This document shows positions 10,663 to 22,595 of a stretch of DNA of 64,000 nt, in pieces. The stretch is from NCBI RefSeq assembly GCF_048544455.1, contig NC_133531.1:64084099-64148098 (forward strand), given 5' to 3'. The DNA comes from Silene latifolia (Eukaryota; Streptophyta; Magnoliopsida; Caryophyllales; Caryophyllaceae). The notes beneath the pieces were generated by a model. That model ran no database searches and was not told the origin of the DNA. It saw only the letters and a list, made by a program, of their open reading frames with translations. Both the position numbers and the translations under genes were made by a program. Positions within the stretch are counted from its first letter, which is position 1, and every line of letters begins with the position of its first letter.

Positions 10663-11199
10663 CATATAGAAAACGATAGAATCATTGCCACAGAGGGAAA
10701 AAAAACTAAGCGAAGAGAGCTTAAAACAAAAGGAGACCCTTAAACATACAGACCCGTGAGTATCACAGGTCACAAAACTAGTTAAGTAGTTCAAAGGCAA
10801 AGTCCCGTTTTCTTTTATCACGCCAAGGCCACAGTTAATGTATTATACAACTGGTTGTATATATAACTTAGTCAATGTAATATGTCTATTTGGAAGGACA
10901 ATTGGGTGGTTCCGTTGCCTTCCTGTCTACCGTTTCCGCCCATTGTTGATGACCCTCGTGCTAAAATCTCATTTGGATTAAAGAGGATAGCCTAAACTAG
11001 AAGGACGCATTGGTGAGAAACTGTTTGCTCGAGTTTGAAACCGAGTTGCATGTGCCTGTTATTTTGAGGAGACTAGGGGAGTAATTGTATGGCAATAGGA
11101 CTAAAAGGGGTGTGTTTATGGTTTAGCCCGCATATCATTTTTGTTTAAGAATAAGCTGATGTTATCTTTGGTGCATGCTTTGTTACTTGACCTAAATGA

Positions 11200-11461
11200 T
11201 ACTCCCTCCATTCAACTCCACAAGGCCCTTTTCTATTTTACACACTATTCACAAGTGAGCATTCACTATCAATTTTCTCTCAATACGTAAGTGAAAATAT
11301 ATTCATGTGGGATCTTGTTTGATTCGTCTTTACGAGTACATTAAAAATATCCAACTTTTATAATTTTTTCAAATACGTAGCTAACGATATTTACCACGTA
11401 AAACACGCGTTGGCAAACGTGAAAAAAGAAAAGGGCCTTGTGGAGTTGAATGGAGGGAGTA
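11200..11461. mobile_element. Stowaway-like MITE
   Basis: The terminal inverted repeats are CTCCCTCCATTCAACTCCAC and its perfect complement at the right end, continuing through AAGGCCCTTTTCT/AGAAAAGGGCCTT. The element is flanked by TA on both sides (11200-11201 and 11460-11461), the Tc1/mariner target duplication. Length is about 258 bp without the TA; no coding capacity. Confidence 0.9.
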
Positions 11462-11931
11462 TTCGTCAGTCGTGATGATGTCATGTATGCTCTCTCTTGC
11501 AATTCTTCGATGATCATCAACAACTGAAACGCACTTGACAATGATCCTTGCTCGCGTTTGCTACTTCATATATCTTCAATATCCTTCTCTATTACGATGT
11601 CCGTTATCTGTGTCAATCTTGGTATATTCATCTCCAGATATAATAAACCTGCCAAATAGATCAAGTGGTATCGTGTTACTGTTCATCTTAACTTTAAACG
11701 GGTCGCCATTATCCCAACCCTAACCCGGCCTAATTACATAACAGGTCATTTGTCTCAAGTCTCAACCTTTAACCTAATTTATTTAATTTTTCTATAACCT
11801 AACCCGACCCGCTTAACCCATTTATCTTTAAACAAATCATTTTTAACTCAACCCCGTTTAACCCAATAAGCTAATAAAATAAATTAACTTTTATGGTTCT
11901 ACCAGGGTTCTGATTTTCACAGTTTAAATTT
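11462..11931. other. Unassigned non-coding DNA
   Basis: AT-rich, with a run of AACCCGACCCG-like words near 11700-11830. I see no gene, repeat boundary or RNA signature. The nearby 10663-11199 stretch is likewise empty. Confidence 0.5.
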
Positions 11932-11989
11932 GTGGACGCAGGCCCACGAGGACGAAAAGCGAAACAAGCTTTTCCTCTTTGTTTGATTT

Positions 11990-12007
11990 ACATTTGTGGA
12001 GTCGCCA
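11990..12007 (-). other. Primer-binding site of the Tat-like LTR
   Basis: The minus strand reads TGGCGACTCCAC (12007-11996), matching the 3' end of plant tRNA-Arg as used by Ogre/Tat elements. Complementarity fades after 12 bases, so the site is decayed or atypical. Confidence 0.55.
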
Positions 12008-14331
12008 CCAATTTATTGTGGAAAATTGGAAACCGTTCGAATACCTCGTGTCATGTCAAGACACAAAGTAATGACATGAACACTAAGCACTCGTTACCCT
12101 TAGCATTCTATGTCTAGAATGACTCTCGTGGATGCCAATGAACACGGATGTTCACAGAGATCTGGAGTAAGGGGCGAGGGTACGTATTAGGAAGCTCTTT
12201 TGATCGAACACCTAATCCCGCCCACCTCAATAGCGGCCTCTACTAATGATTAGGGAAGTTATCTATACTCGATATGTTGAAGGTTATATGCATGCAATGC
12301 AACATCCATTAGATTAATCCTAGCATGTGAGAATTAACTAAGTCGGTGATCAAGTAGTTTAACATGCATTAATGTCGAGGTAGAAATTTAGGTTAATTGC
12401 ATGTGAGAGCATACAAACAATACAATAAAAGAAATACAATAATAATACAATAAAGGAAAATTACAATAATTACATCGGATTTATTGATTTATGTCGAAAA
12501 TACATTTAAAACGGATGGTTTTAGAAAAGAAGGAATAAATGAATAAACGAACAGATTATGGATGATAATACGATTAATAGTTAATTAAATACGTAATTAA
12601 TAAACTAGGTCAAGGCAGAAACGGGAGTTCAGGGACAGAATCAATCAACCGAACAGCGCAGAGAGTGCGTCCCTTGGAAGAGGCGCGCAGCCGATCGCGT
12701 CTCATTCTGGGTTGAGTTCTGGCTGTGAAGCCGGAACCGCATCTCGTTAATGTTCATTGGTGAATTTAATGGTCGATTAATGGTATTTGACTCAGATAAA
12801 AGTGATTAACATATTATTTACATGTGAATGAGGTCATGAAAACGATAAAACATGAATGAAACTGATTAGAACAAATTATTTACAAGATGAGACTAATTAA
12901 AGAATTAAACAAACAAAACAAATTAATTAGGTTAAACAAGTTATTAATGATGAATTAGTGATGGTGACGGTAAATAACAGATACAAGTATATCAAAGATG
13001 AATTCCAGAGATTCAATATGGGTAAATCGAATCTCTAAAACCGAATTAACTTAATGACGAAAACCCGCAAATATGGATTATAAGGGATTTAAGTCGGGAT
13101 TTTGAAAGATGAATTAATTAATGATGATTAATGAATTACAGGTCAAAATTATCATATTCAAATTGTTATGTTAATGAAACAATGAAAAATTGATAACAAA
13201 GCGAAAAACAAAAGGACAAACAAAAGACGAAGGAAGAAGAAAGGAAGCAGAAGCTGGCGGCCCTCATTTAAGAGGCGCAGCAAAGAAGTGCTGCGTCCAT
13301 TCGAAGAGGCGCAGCAGTTGCTGCGTCCTTTCTCGACGGTTGTCTTCTGATAATCCGTAAAAAGGGTTTTAAACAAGGTTTTACAAATCGGTTTTAAGAA
13401 TACTTTCGACATAAATCTTACAATATTAATTACGATAATAAAGAACAATAAACAAATGAAGGATTTACACCCTCAGACTTACATGTTTGACAAAACGAGA
13501 TGAACTAAGTTAACGTTTTAGTGACGCTCGACTCGAATGTACGACGAAAGTGCCCTCTAGGAGGAAAACGAATAAGATTGATTAATGTTGATTGATGTGG
13601 AGTTGGTCAAATTGGTCGGTCATGCAAAACGAGGCTGGTACTCAGAAAGATCCGAGCTTACGTGGTCGAAAGTTCAAGCACGTAGACGCCAAAAAGTAAG
13701 AACGTGGTCTAGAATGCAAAGGGAGAAGAGAAGGGCGAACACTCGCGTGAGAAATATGTGAGACCGAAGGTATCTATTTATACTAATCACACGAAAGAAC
13801 TAGGGTTTTCGGAGAAACTTTGGAAGTGAATCTCGAAAAGATACGAAAAATACGCAGAAAAGGACTGAGGAAGAGGCGCAGCAGGCACTGCGTCCCTTGG
13901 AAGAGGAGCAACACTTCCTGCGTCCTTTCCTCAGTAGTTTCCTCCTGCGGAAGAAAGATTTCCGCGTTTCAATTATGGAATAGTGGATTAATATCGTTTC
14001 CTTAATATTTTGTGTGAATATTACGGGAGATATTTTACTAAAGATCAAAAGATTGGAAAATATGGAATAAAAATATCCGGAACATTCCAGAACATTCTGA
14101 CTCGGTTATTAGAAAATGAAGACGGTTTTTTGACCCGGACTCCAAATGTACTCTAATTACTGCCAAAACGACCGTATCGGCACGTAGATGACAATTAAGA
14201 GGTAGACACAAGTGTTTGAGTGATCACTTGACGATAAACTTACGAACTGTCACAAATCATTCCGTATACCAAACATGCAACCCAATCATCACCGGGTGGT
14301 TTGCGGGAGATGCAGAAATGAGGTATCTATA
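12008..14331 (-). repeat. LTR of the Tat/Retand-like element (about 2.3 kb)
   Basis: It is bounded on one side by the primer-site match and on the other by a polypurine tract (minus strand AAAGTGGGGGCTC, about 14345-14333). The right end on the minus strand reads TATAGATACC, not the usual TG, so the terminus is mutated or misplaced by a few bases. It contains three groups of the motif GAAGAGGCGCAG...CTGCGTCC (about 12660, 13265-13330, 13868-13925). Boundaries are approximate. Confidence 0.65.
13775..13930 (-). promoter_or_regulatory. Tat LTR promoter: CGCAG/CTGCG inverted motifs plus TATA
   Basis: TATAAATA on the minus strand at 13782-13775. Upstream (13868-13925) are GGCGCAGCAGGCACTGCG and a degenerate copy, inverted pairs CGCAG-N-CTGCG. 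The same motif occurs near both antisense genes (about 24177 and 28042-28110). Confidence 0.6.
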
Positions 14332-15091
14332 GAGCCCCCACTTTGACTGAGGCTTGGACAAGGCGAAAGTCAATGTATAGCCATCAAGTCAATCAAAGAT
14401 TACAATCTGACGACGCGAGGCGGCTCAAGGGGTCTGAGCCAAGGACTTGTCGTCGGGAACATTTTTAGAGTCTGTCGACTATCGGGGAGGGTCGTTTAAA
14501 GTCCATTAGACTACGTAAGGAGGCTCGCCAGCCATAAGAAGTGACCATACCTGAAATTCATTGAAACTCCAGGGGAAACAAAACACGATATTGGGAGGAG
14601 GCAGCAGGACGTAGTCAGGAATTGCTGGGAGAAATCTGCATGGGTCGGCTTCAAATAAACTTCAGAAGAGCTTGGGGTCGATGTTGATCTCCATGTCTCG
14701 AGAGGGACGATTGCCTGTCCGTGAACTCTCGCTGGGGGAACATAATCGGGAACTGATCTCCATGTCTCGAGAGGGACGATTGTCTATCGTGAACTCTCGT
14801 TGGGGGAACATAATAAAGGTGTGTCGAAACACCTGTCAGAGGATATTCGCTTGTTGTGACAAGCAAGGTCTTGGTAAAAATATGGCGACAGTTTGCAGTT
14901 GGCTTGGAAATACGTGTCCGGGCGAAGAATAAATGTCAAACGGACCAAATATGTGATATGACATCAAGGAAGAGGCGCACCAAAGATGGGCCCACAAAAT
15001 AACGAACTTATAACGAATCTTCGAAAATTCATATGGAGGGAAACTAAGGAAGAGGCGCAGCAAGAGCTGCGTCCCTTGGAAGAGGCGCAGA
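14332..15091 (-). other. Polypurine tract and 3' untranslated tail of the Tat-like element, with a 69-bp tandem repeat
   Basis: No gene is supported. The polypurine tract is next to the LTR. A unit starting TGATCTCCATGTCTCGAGAG occurs at 14685 and again at 14754 (period 69), with a few differences. At the right end is GAAGAGGCGCAG...CTGCGTCC, into which element B inserted. Confidence 0.65.
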
Positions 15092-16672
15092 TGACGTGAG
15101 CGTGTCGTTGTACACCCAATCAAAACACATTTATAATATTCAACAAACAACTAGTTAGCGGTAAGTCGAGGTCGATCCATGGGACGGTGTCCTTTGGGTT
15201 CTAAATCTATCTATCTCAATTTATGCTAGTATCACAATTGATTTGGGTTTGTAGTTGTATTCTAAACTAATGAAAGTAACAAAGTAAAGCAAACAATGAA
15301 CTAAGAAATGTAAACAAATGACTAAAAGCACTAGGATGTCATGGGGTCATAGGCGATTCATGGTGTTGATCATACAAACATGTTTACAAAGTTGCAAGCA
15401 ATTAATGTTGTAAAGGAACCGAGTTGGTTTATGTCTTACGGTTCATAGGAAGAGTTGGGTCCCGGAGCCGAATCGATTAGATTGTACAACAACTACAAGT
15501 CGACTTAATTTCCTCCTATTCAACTTCTATGCATGGTCTAACAAGACTCGAGTTGGTTTATATCTTACAAGTCTTGTTGAGTAGATAAGAGATGGATAAA
15601 AATGCAAGGATTCATAGGCTTAGCATTTTATCAAACATAACATGTGCATAGGTTGATATCACAACAAGCAAGCAATTTAATTATGAAAACATATTAGATT
15701 AAGCATGATTAATCCCATGTTGGTTTCCCCTAATTACCCACTAATCCTAGTTAAGAGACTACTCACTTATTATCATGGTAAACATGTCATTAATGGTGTC
15801 AATCATCACAACAAGTGTAAACATGATAAGAGAATGAGGAAATAAACAATAAAGAGTAAAGGGTAAAAGAATTATACCAACTTAAGATGATCCAAATAAT
15901 AAAGCAAAGAATAATAGAAGAAACTTGATCGATTGATGAAGAGTTGTCAATTCTCCAATAATAACCCAATAATCTTCAATTACCCTATGATAAAATTGAA
16001 TAATAAACTTGAACAATAATTAAGGAAAGATTAATGTGTAATCCCTGGAAAGATTAAAGAGTAATCTAGTCTAATCTACTCCTAATTTATTCTAAGAGGA
16101 TTTTCTAATGTGGAAGCCCCCTTTGATTATCATCAAAATGGGGTATTTATAGTAGTGCCTCATTAGGTTAACTAAGGCTAAATTAGTAATTAACAATTCT
16201 AAGTTCTAAGTAGGGAAATGCAAGTATTTCGGGGAGATGCACATCTTTGCTGAAGACGCCGAGGGACGCTCGTATGTGAGGGTGGGACGAGCGGATTGTA
16301 GGCAGGTTGGACGAGCGTCTTAAGGTCGGGCCGCTCGGAATCTTGGGTACTTGGACGAGCGACTTCTTGCTTTGGACGCCCGGATTGTTGTTTAGAATGC
16401 TTCCCCTCGCATACTTCTTATTCTTGCAACGTTGATCATAGTTCTTGCCTCATCTTCTACACTCGTTCTACCAAGATCGTCAATGTCCTTCCAAATAAGC
16501 TCAAGAGATAGGAATTTCCGCCTAATTATCTCCTTTCCTACAAAACATATGAAATGCACTAGGAAAGCAAAATAGAAAGCATTTGACGGACAAAATGGCT
16601 ATGGAATATTATAATAGTATGCAAAATAGGCTCAATTAGGGGACTAAATGTGCGCCATTATGAGTCACATCA
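15092..16672 (-). repeat. 3' LTR of element B
   Basis: It begins TGATGTGACT and ends GCTCACGTCA on the minus strand (TGATGTGA/TCACGTCA near-inverted ends). TATA (CTATAAATA) is at 16152-16144. Dyad cores start at 16377, 16356, 16332, 16312, 16288 and 16267 (spacings 21, 24, 20, 24, 21). Confidence 0.92.
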
Positions 16673-18758
16673 AATATCCCCAAACCAAACCTTTACTCGT
16701 CCCGAGTAAAGAGGTGACAAAAACTAGGACCCTTATTTAAACTATCCTACTAATATAGCCGACATGAGACAATTAGCGGGTCTCACTCCGCCCCTTCAAC
16801 TCACAACAAGACAACAATGAGGTAGGATGTCTTCTTGCAAGGCAAGGTGGGTCTTGCCAAAATGGCGACACATCCAAGCATTAAAGCACACAAAATCAAG
16901 TAATGGATGCATCTACAAAAGAATAGCCACTTTCCTCATCTAAGTGGTGGAAATTATCTAAAGGGAAAGCAATTCAAGGGTACACACTCCTTCATAGATA
17001 TGGTTTCTTCAAACTACTAAGCCTGGAAGGATACCAATAAATCACCTCCAAGTTGTGTCAAGCTAGGGTACCTTTGTCCTCAATCGTTAAATGCTTTTGT
17101 CAAGAATAGACTCCCTATGGTGTTAGAAACTTTGGAGGATCGCGGAATTCCCCTTCTTGCCTAGACAAGAAGAAGGGTCGCCCCCTCTCTACCATGCACA
17201 AAAATGGATACGATGCATAAAGGGATCAATAGTAATTGAGTTTCATTTAGGAGTTTGCTTTTGTTGTTGTTTTTCCCCCCTAATTCCTTGTGGCATATAA
17301 CATTTGAGAACATTTTCTTTTTGCCATTTCTTTTGATTTTTGGCATTTCAATACTTGACAATTTTTCAACTTTTTGCATTTTCTTTTGAACATTTTCAAA
17401 GTCACCCCAATTCGTAACGAGGGTGCCTTATATTTGAAGCATAGGAGTTTTCATTTTTGTTACTCCTCTTTTCGTTTGATTCAATTTGCAAACTTTTTGA
17501 CTTTTCATTTCTTGTACTCAAATTTTGAACAATTTTTGTGCCCATTCCCTTTGATGACAAAATGTATGGTAGAACATGGATGAATGATGGTTGCATGGTT
17601 TCAAGGGTCACCTTGGAATAAACGGTAGCCTAGGAGTTATCACACCACAAGGTACTCTTGACTAGGCCTTAATCCATGGGTCAAAGGATACTAGCATGAC
17701 ACATTCTAGGGTGTTTTACAAGTATTCTAACAAGCACAGTCTTAAGAAGAAAAAGTATCTACAAGGGCCTTATATACACTTGTCAAGCTTCCCAAATAGA
17801 TGGTTTCACAAATTTTTTCCTAAATTCAACTATATGCCATGATGCAACTAGCATTTATACATCCTAATGCATATGCTTCTACCAACTATTATGCCAAATA
17901 ATCTAAATGCAAGTCCTATAATCACATTGTTTCTATCGCATCAATCAAAATAAAGCCACATAGTCATTAACATAAAGAGGAAAAAGGAGATTGGAAAGAT
18001 CATAGCATGCGGTCTTCAATATCCTCATGTCTCGGATGTGGCATAGTCGATCAATGTGAAAAAGGATAAACAAACACAATATATACAAACACAATATATA
18101 CACAAGACTACACTACAAAGGAAATGAACATGTTTTTGAGTTTTTTCAATTTTCAAATTTTTATGGTTTTTATGTTTATGAAACAAAAAGACATGTTTTT
18201 GTATTTTTCAAAATTTTTCAATTTTTTATCATTTTTGGAATATAAATTCCCATCCCCCACTTTATTTTGGACATTGTCCTCAATGTACATGTAGGAGTAG
18301 AAATGAAAAAGAAATACATTTTTTTTGGATTTTTGATTTTTTTTGAAATAAAGTACAAATGCGATGATATGATATGAATGAATGCATGCTCTAACTAAAT
18401 GTAATTCTATATGACATATATAACAAATGAATGCAATCTAAAATATATTATATGATGCATGCTAAATGCTTAAGTCACTTATGATCAAATCTCCCCAAAC
18501 CAATTTAAACACTATTTCTAGTGTAGAAAAGAATAGGATTGGTCATTAGTGGCTATGAGTTCTAATCTATATGAAATTATTTTACATGGATCATGTGAGA
18601 TATAATACAATGCAATTATACTATATGAACTAGCTAATGCAAATGCAATATGAAATATAATACAAATGCAAGTGAAGGCTAAACTAAATGCAATGCACTA
18701 TACGAAAGAGAGGGAGAGAAGAGTATCATACAAATGGAGGTGGTGAGGTAGGAATCTC
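16673..18758 (-). other. 3' UTR and polypurine tract of element B
   Basis: Non-coding. The minus strand next to the LTR reads GGTTTGGTTTGGGGATATT, the polypurine tract shared with G and H. The rest matches the 3' UTRs of A, G and H, including the block before the polypurine tract with the self-complementary CTTGCCTTGCAAG near 16835-16855 and the A/T-rich block near 18130-18240. Confidence 0.8.
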
Positions 18759-20280
18759 TCACTCGTCATCATCATCTTGGTGGTAGCCATATCTACTTGA
18801 ACTTCCTCCTTGGTCATACCCTCCTCCTTGACCAGAGTATCCTCCACCTTGACCATCAAAGTTCCCGGCTTGGTTCCCTTGATTAGGGAACAAAAGATGT
18901 GGTTGAGCCCAAGATGGTCGAGGGCCATTAGGGTTGATATACCCTTGTTGTGCCATTTGATAGTACTGAGGATAAAGAGCCATGTAGTTATCGACCCGCC
19001 CATCGTGTACTCCGAGATCAACCTTCTTCATACGGTTCATCAAGTCATGCATATCCGGAGCATTGGGGATTTGTGGTGCGAATGGCGTATGAGGAGTAGG
19101 GTATGGTGGGATAGGCACATAGGATGGCGGGGCAATGGGCCTTGCCGGTATCCCACGAGGTTGTGGAGGTTGGCGGGGTATTTCTTCTCTTTGAGGAGGG
19201 TTGGCGAGGATTTGGATGTCGAGAAGGTAGCTTGGCCTAGGCGAATACGGGCTCAACCTTGGGTCGGTACCGGGTATATTCCACCCCGAAAGATCGAACA
19301 ATAGAGGAACACCCTTTTGTGAACCATTCTACACTCCCATTTTGAGTGTAGGCACACCACCAGTGGTGGTTGAAGACGGCATCCTCATCGATCAAAGTAC
19401 TACCCTGAAGAGGTGTATAAGTCCCATGGGTGTTGAACCCGGGACAAAGGTAGTTTGCCAAGATAGTAATTAGACCTCCCATCACGAAGGTCTTAAGTTG
19501 GGAGTTCCCTTGAGAGAAATCATAGAATCTCGTAAGCATCTCAAGGGGGATATTAAAGTTGTACCTCCTTGTCCCCAGGACATTTAGATAGGACTCAAGA
19601 AATGTCAAATCGAGGAGAGTGCACCTATCTTGCTCATATCTCCCATTAATGGTGCCGACTACGAAACGTTCGGTGATCCGAATCACCGGGTGTTGAATAT
19701 CAAAGGTGTAGCATTGTTTTTGGTGAATGAAATCCCTCCCGGAAATAGCCTTCTATACTAGGTCCACATCAAAATCGGAGGGTTTGTTGATGTTGTTTGT
19801 TGGTACAACAAGACCAAAAATTTGAGCAAATTGGTCAAGTGATAGGCCATGGTCAAGGTTGCACAACCGGAACTCCATACCAACATTGTTCCTTGTGTTC
19901 AAAACAATACGAAGGCTACTCAAAAATTCCAAGGTAAGGCTAAGGTAAGTCTCTTCATGGGTATGGAATAATTTCCCAATCCCCAAACCGTCAAAGAACA
20001 TTTCGGTCTGGTACCTTATACCTAGGGTTTCTAACACCCTAGTATCAATAAACTGAGTTGGTTCGTAATGCTTACCTAGCAACTTGACGAACTTAGTGCG
20101 ATGTTCATCGGATGTGAAGAGTACCTCCGGAAAGTACTCAAGTTGCTCCACCCCTCCTCTTATCACGGGATGAAAGCTTCTTGGTACCATCATTTATTGA
20201 GGGGATGAAGAAGATGAGCCCTTGCGTTTCTTGGTAGCGGCTTCAACAAGCTTCTTGGCTTTTCCCTTGAGGTTCATCAT
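18759..20280 (-). pseudogene. Athila-type ORF2 (ATHILA ORF-1 family, PF03078-like) of element B
   Basis: Starts at the ATG pair ending at 20280, with a basic N-terminus (NLKGKAKKLVEAATKKRKG). Family signatures: RVLETLGIRYQTEMFFDGLG, ETYLSLTLEFLSSLRIV, FRLCNLDHGLSLDQFAQIFG, and later TFLESYLNVLG and GGLITILANYLCPGF. The C-terminus is Pro/Gly/Gln-rich and ends with Asp residues. It is broken by a TAA (20196-20194), a TAG (19755-19753) and a frameshift near 19240-19320. The family's function is unknown. It has sometimes been called envelope-like, but I see no signal peptide or membrane segment. It is preceded by its own array and TATA, so it may be expressed from an internal promoter. Confidence 0.85.
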
Positions 20281-20395
20281 TTTTGATTTGGGAAAGTTAG
20301 GGTTTGGTTGTTTTTTGTTGAGAAGGTAGTGTTTGGAGATGAAGATGAGTGGATTAGGTTTAGATAAGATGAGGAAATGAGGGATGATGGGAGTA

Positions 20396-20835
20396 TTTTT
20401 ATAGAAAAGAGGGGTGGGACGAGCGACTGAGGGTCGGGCTCGGGCGGATTAGTCTAGGTAAGTGAGGAATTCGAGCGTCTTTATGGTCGGGACGGGCGTC
20501 TTGCTGCATTTGGTCCAAGCGTCCTAGCAAAAATCCGCTCGGATTTCATTCCAGGGATCTTGCTTCAGCTGGGAAGGAGAAAAGACGAGCGCCCGAGCTT
20601 TGGGACGAGCGGCTAAATTGAGACGAGCGTCTTTTTCAGAGTCCGCTCGGATTCTAGCCTAGCGTGAAATTTTTCTTCAGGTGTCCTTCAAGATGAGCGT
20701 CCCTTAAATAAGACGGGCGTCTTTATCTGGACGGGCGTCTTCCTTCATAATCCGCTCGGATTTCTTGTCAGCGACAAACAGTTCCCTAAGGACGGCTGAG
20801 GACGAGCGTCCTGCCTTCGGGACGAGCGTCCCTCG
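20396..20835 (-). promoter_or_regulatory. Internal promoter of element B: long dyad array plus TATA before ORF2
   Basis: TATAAAAATA on the minus strand at 20403-20394, about 115 bp before the ORF2 ATG. Upstream are more than a dozen CG-N2-CG cores, including 20420/20441, 20472/20493/20516/20536, 20586/20606/20624/20644 and 20694/20714/20732/20753. Pairs sit 20-21 bp apart, with 18 or 23 bp between pairs. Arms are GACG/CGTC and CGGATT types. Confidence 0.75.
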
Positions 20836-21038
20836 CTGCTTTTCAAGCTTTTCTTTCTTTTCTTTTCAAGACCGTACCCTTGCACCCTTTTGTCATTCCT
20901 CCTTATCTTTTTCTGAAATTGTGCTCAATAAAAATGTAAGGGAACTCTCTCTCACTACTCTCATGCAAGAAATTATAAATAAAATTGCTAAAATGTACAA
21001 TATTATACTAGGCAAAGGTTCAGAGAATATCTTACAAA

Positions 21039-21064
21039 TGGTGGTTTGAGATAGGACTCCACCA
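21039..21064 (-). other. Post-ORF1 hairpin of element B
   Basis: On the minus strand TGGTGG and CCACCA pair around a loop of AGTCCTATCTCAAA. The same stem follows ORF1 in F (63883-63907) and G (45642-45666). Confidence 0.65.
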
Positions 21065-21066
21065 AA

Positions 21067-22434
21067 CTAGTTCGAATTGTAGAAATTCTTGTCCATAGAG
21101 CTCAAGGCTTTTAGAAGGAGATCGAAAGCTTGTGAACAAGCTCCAAATAAGCATGAGTATGGTTTGCTTAACTTCAAGACGAAGCTTGGCAAAGGAATTT
21201 TTTCATTCATTCTTGTTTTCTTCCTTTTCTTGGCACTTGAATAATTACGATGCTTCAAACCAATTAGCCCATGATTCTTGTTAGCGTAAGGTAGGAGGTA
21301 TGGTTAGTGGTTGTCCGGAGACTTCCACTCACTACCTTTTACTTCAACTTTGGTGATGATGATAGCATTTGAATTTATCAATCCTTTAAGAGTAGAAGGA
21401 GAATTCTCATGACCTTGATGATCGAGTTCTTTAGAAGCTGACATTGTGGATGCCAAATTTCCACAAGTAACTTCATGTGCAAGTTTCTCTTTGAGCTTTT
21501 TCACCAAGTACCCCTTGTATGATGTCTTGACCTTTTGGAGGAGATCCACCATATCGTCGTCAATAATCATAGGTTCCATAGTGGGTGTGAAGTAGTCTTC
21601 ATAGGCAATAGGGAAGGGACATTCTTCTTCATGATAAGATATCTCAAATTTCTCAAGAATAGGCTCCTCAAGGAGAGTAACCTCGCAAGCTTCCGCTTCC
21701 TTACCCCACGAGTTCTTGCAAAACACGATTTTATCATCATATCTATCCTCATAAGAATCATAGATGGGCGCTTCGTTCTTCTTCAATAATTCTTCCCCCA
21801 CCATCTCAATATTCACATCAAAAGACACACCTTCATACTCACAAAGGCTAAGAGTATTTGGCTTACTCAACCTCATGTCTTCTTCGTTGAATACAACACT
21901 TTCATACTCACAAGAGCTCAAATAAATTGGCTCTTCCCACTTCTCTTCTTCCATATCAAAGCTTACTACTTCAAATTCACATTAATGATCAATGTCCAAG
22001 GAATGGTGGGGAGTGATTGCTTGGGATTCTTCCATTTGGGCAATTTGAATCTCCAATTCCTCACCTTGGTCAACAGTGCCTTGAAGAACATTGTCCCTCT
22101 TTTGGCTCTCCTCTAGCATTTGTTTGAAGAAGTTTTGTTGATCTCTCATCATTTGGAGAATCATATTTTGAATGGGTTCATCTTCTTCTTGTGGGTATGT
22201 GTGAAAGTGGTTGTATTGTGGCAATTGAAATTCATTATGAAGTGGGTATTGGGTGGGTGGTTGTTGTGGATATTGGATGTAGTGATTTTGGTGGGAAAAT
22301 TTGGGGTGGTAGTTAGGATTTTCATTGTATGAATAGTAAGGTAGGTTTGTGTTGACTTGCTTCTCAAACTCCCCATACCCATAGTCATACTAAAAGGATC
22401 CACCACAAACTCCATGTGTCAAGTCTTGAGCTAT
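21067..22434 (-). pseudogene. Acidic ORF1 of element B (shortened gag-like, decayed)
   Basis: One minus-strand frame from ATG 22434 to 21067 is interrupted by TAG (22392-22390), TAA (21984-21982) and TAA (21306-21304). It has a Tyr/Asn/Gln/Pro-rich stretch, then ILQMMRDQQNFFKQMLEES, which matches the gag C-terminal region of F and H (LQMQKNQQEFFTQMQKES). An acidic part with CEYE repeats follows, and the C-terminus CSQAFDLLLKALSSMDKN is shared with A and with the end of F's ORF1. It retains neither gag core nor protease. I infer a remnant gag-protease frame; its role, if any, is unknown. Confidence 0.7.
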
Positions 22435-22496
22435 CATAGCTAAGACAAGGAAACAACTACAAGCATGAAAACTACACAAAAAATGGTAAGAACAAT

Positions 22497-22591
22497 CCTT
22501 GAGGAACAAGTTCCTCAAGGTGAAAGCAAAATCAAAATAGACGAACAAGTAAGAACTTAATCACATAGCACCATCCCCGGCAACGGCGCCA
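22497..22591 (-). other. Primer-binding site (tRNA-Asp) and perfect leader hairpin of element B
   Basis: TGGCGCCGTTGCCGGGGA on the minus strand at 22591-22574, four bases from the LTR. Downstream, CCTTGAGGAAC (22497-22507) and GTTCCTCAAGG (22510-22520) form a perfect 11-bp stem with a two-base loop. Confidence 0.92.
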
Positions 22592-22595
22592 TTTT

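Noticed and set aside
11700-11830. Telomere-like AACCCTAACCC words
   Set aside because: Isolated words, not tandem CCCTAAA repeats.
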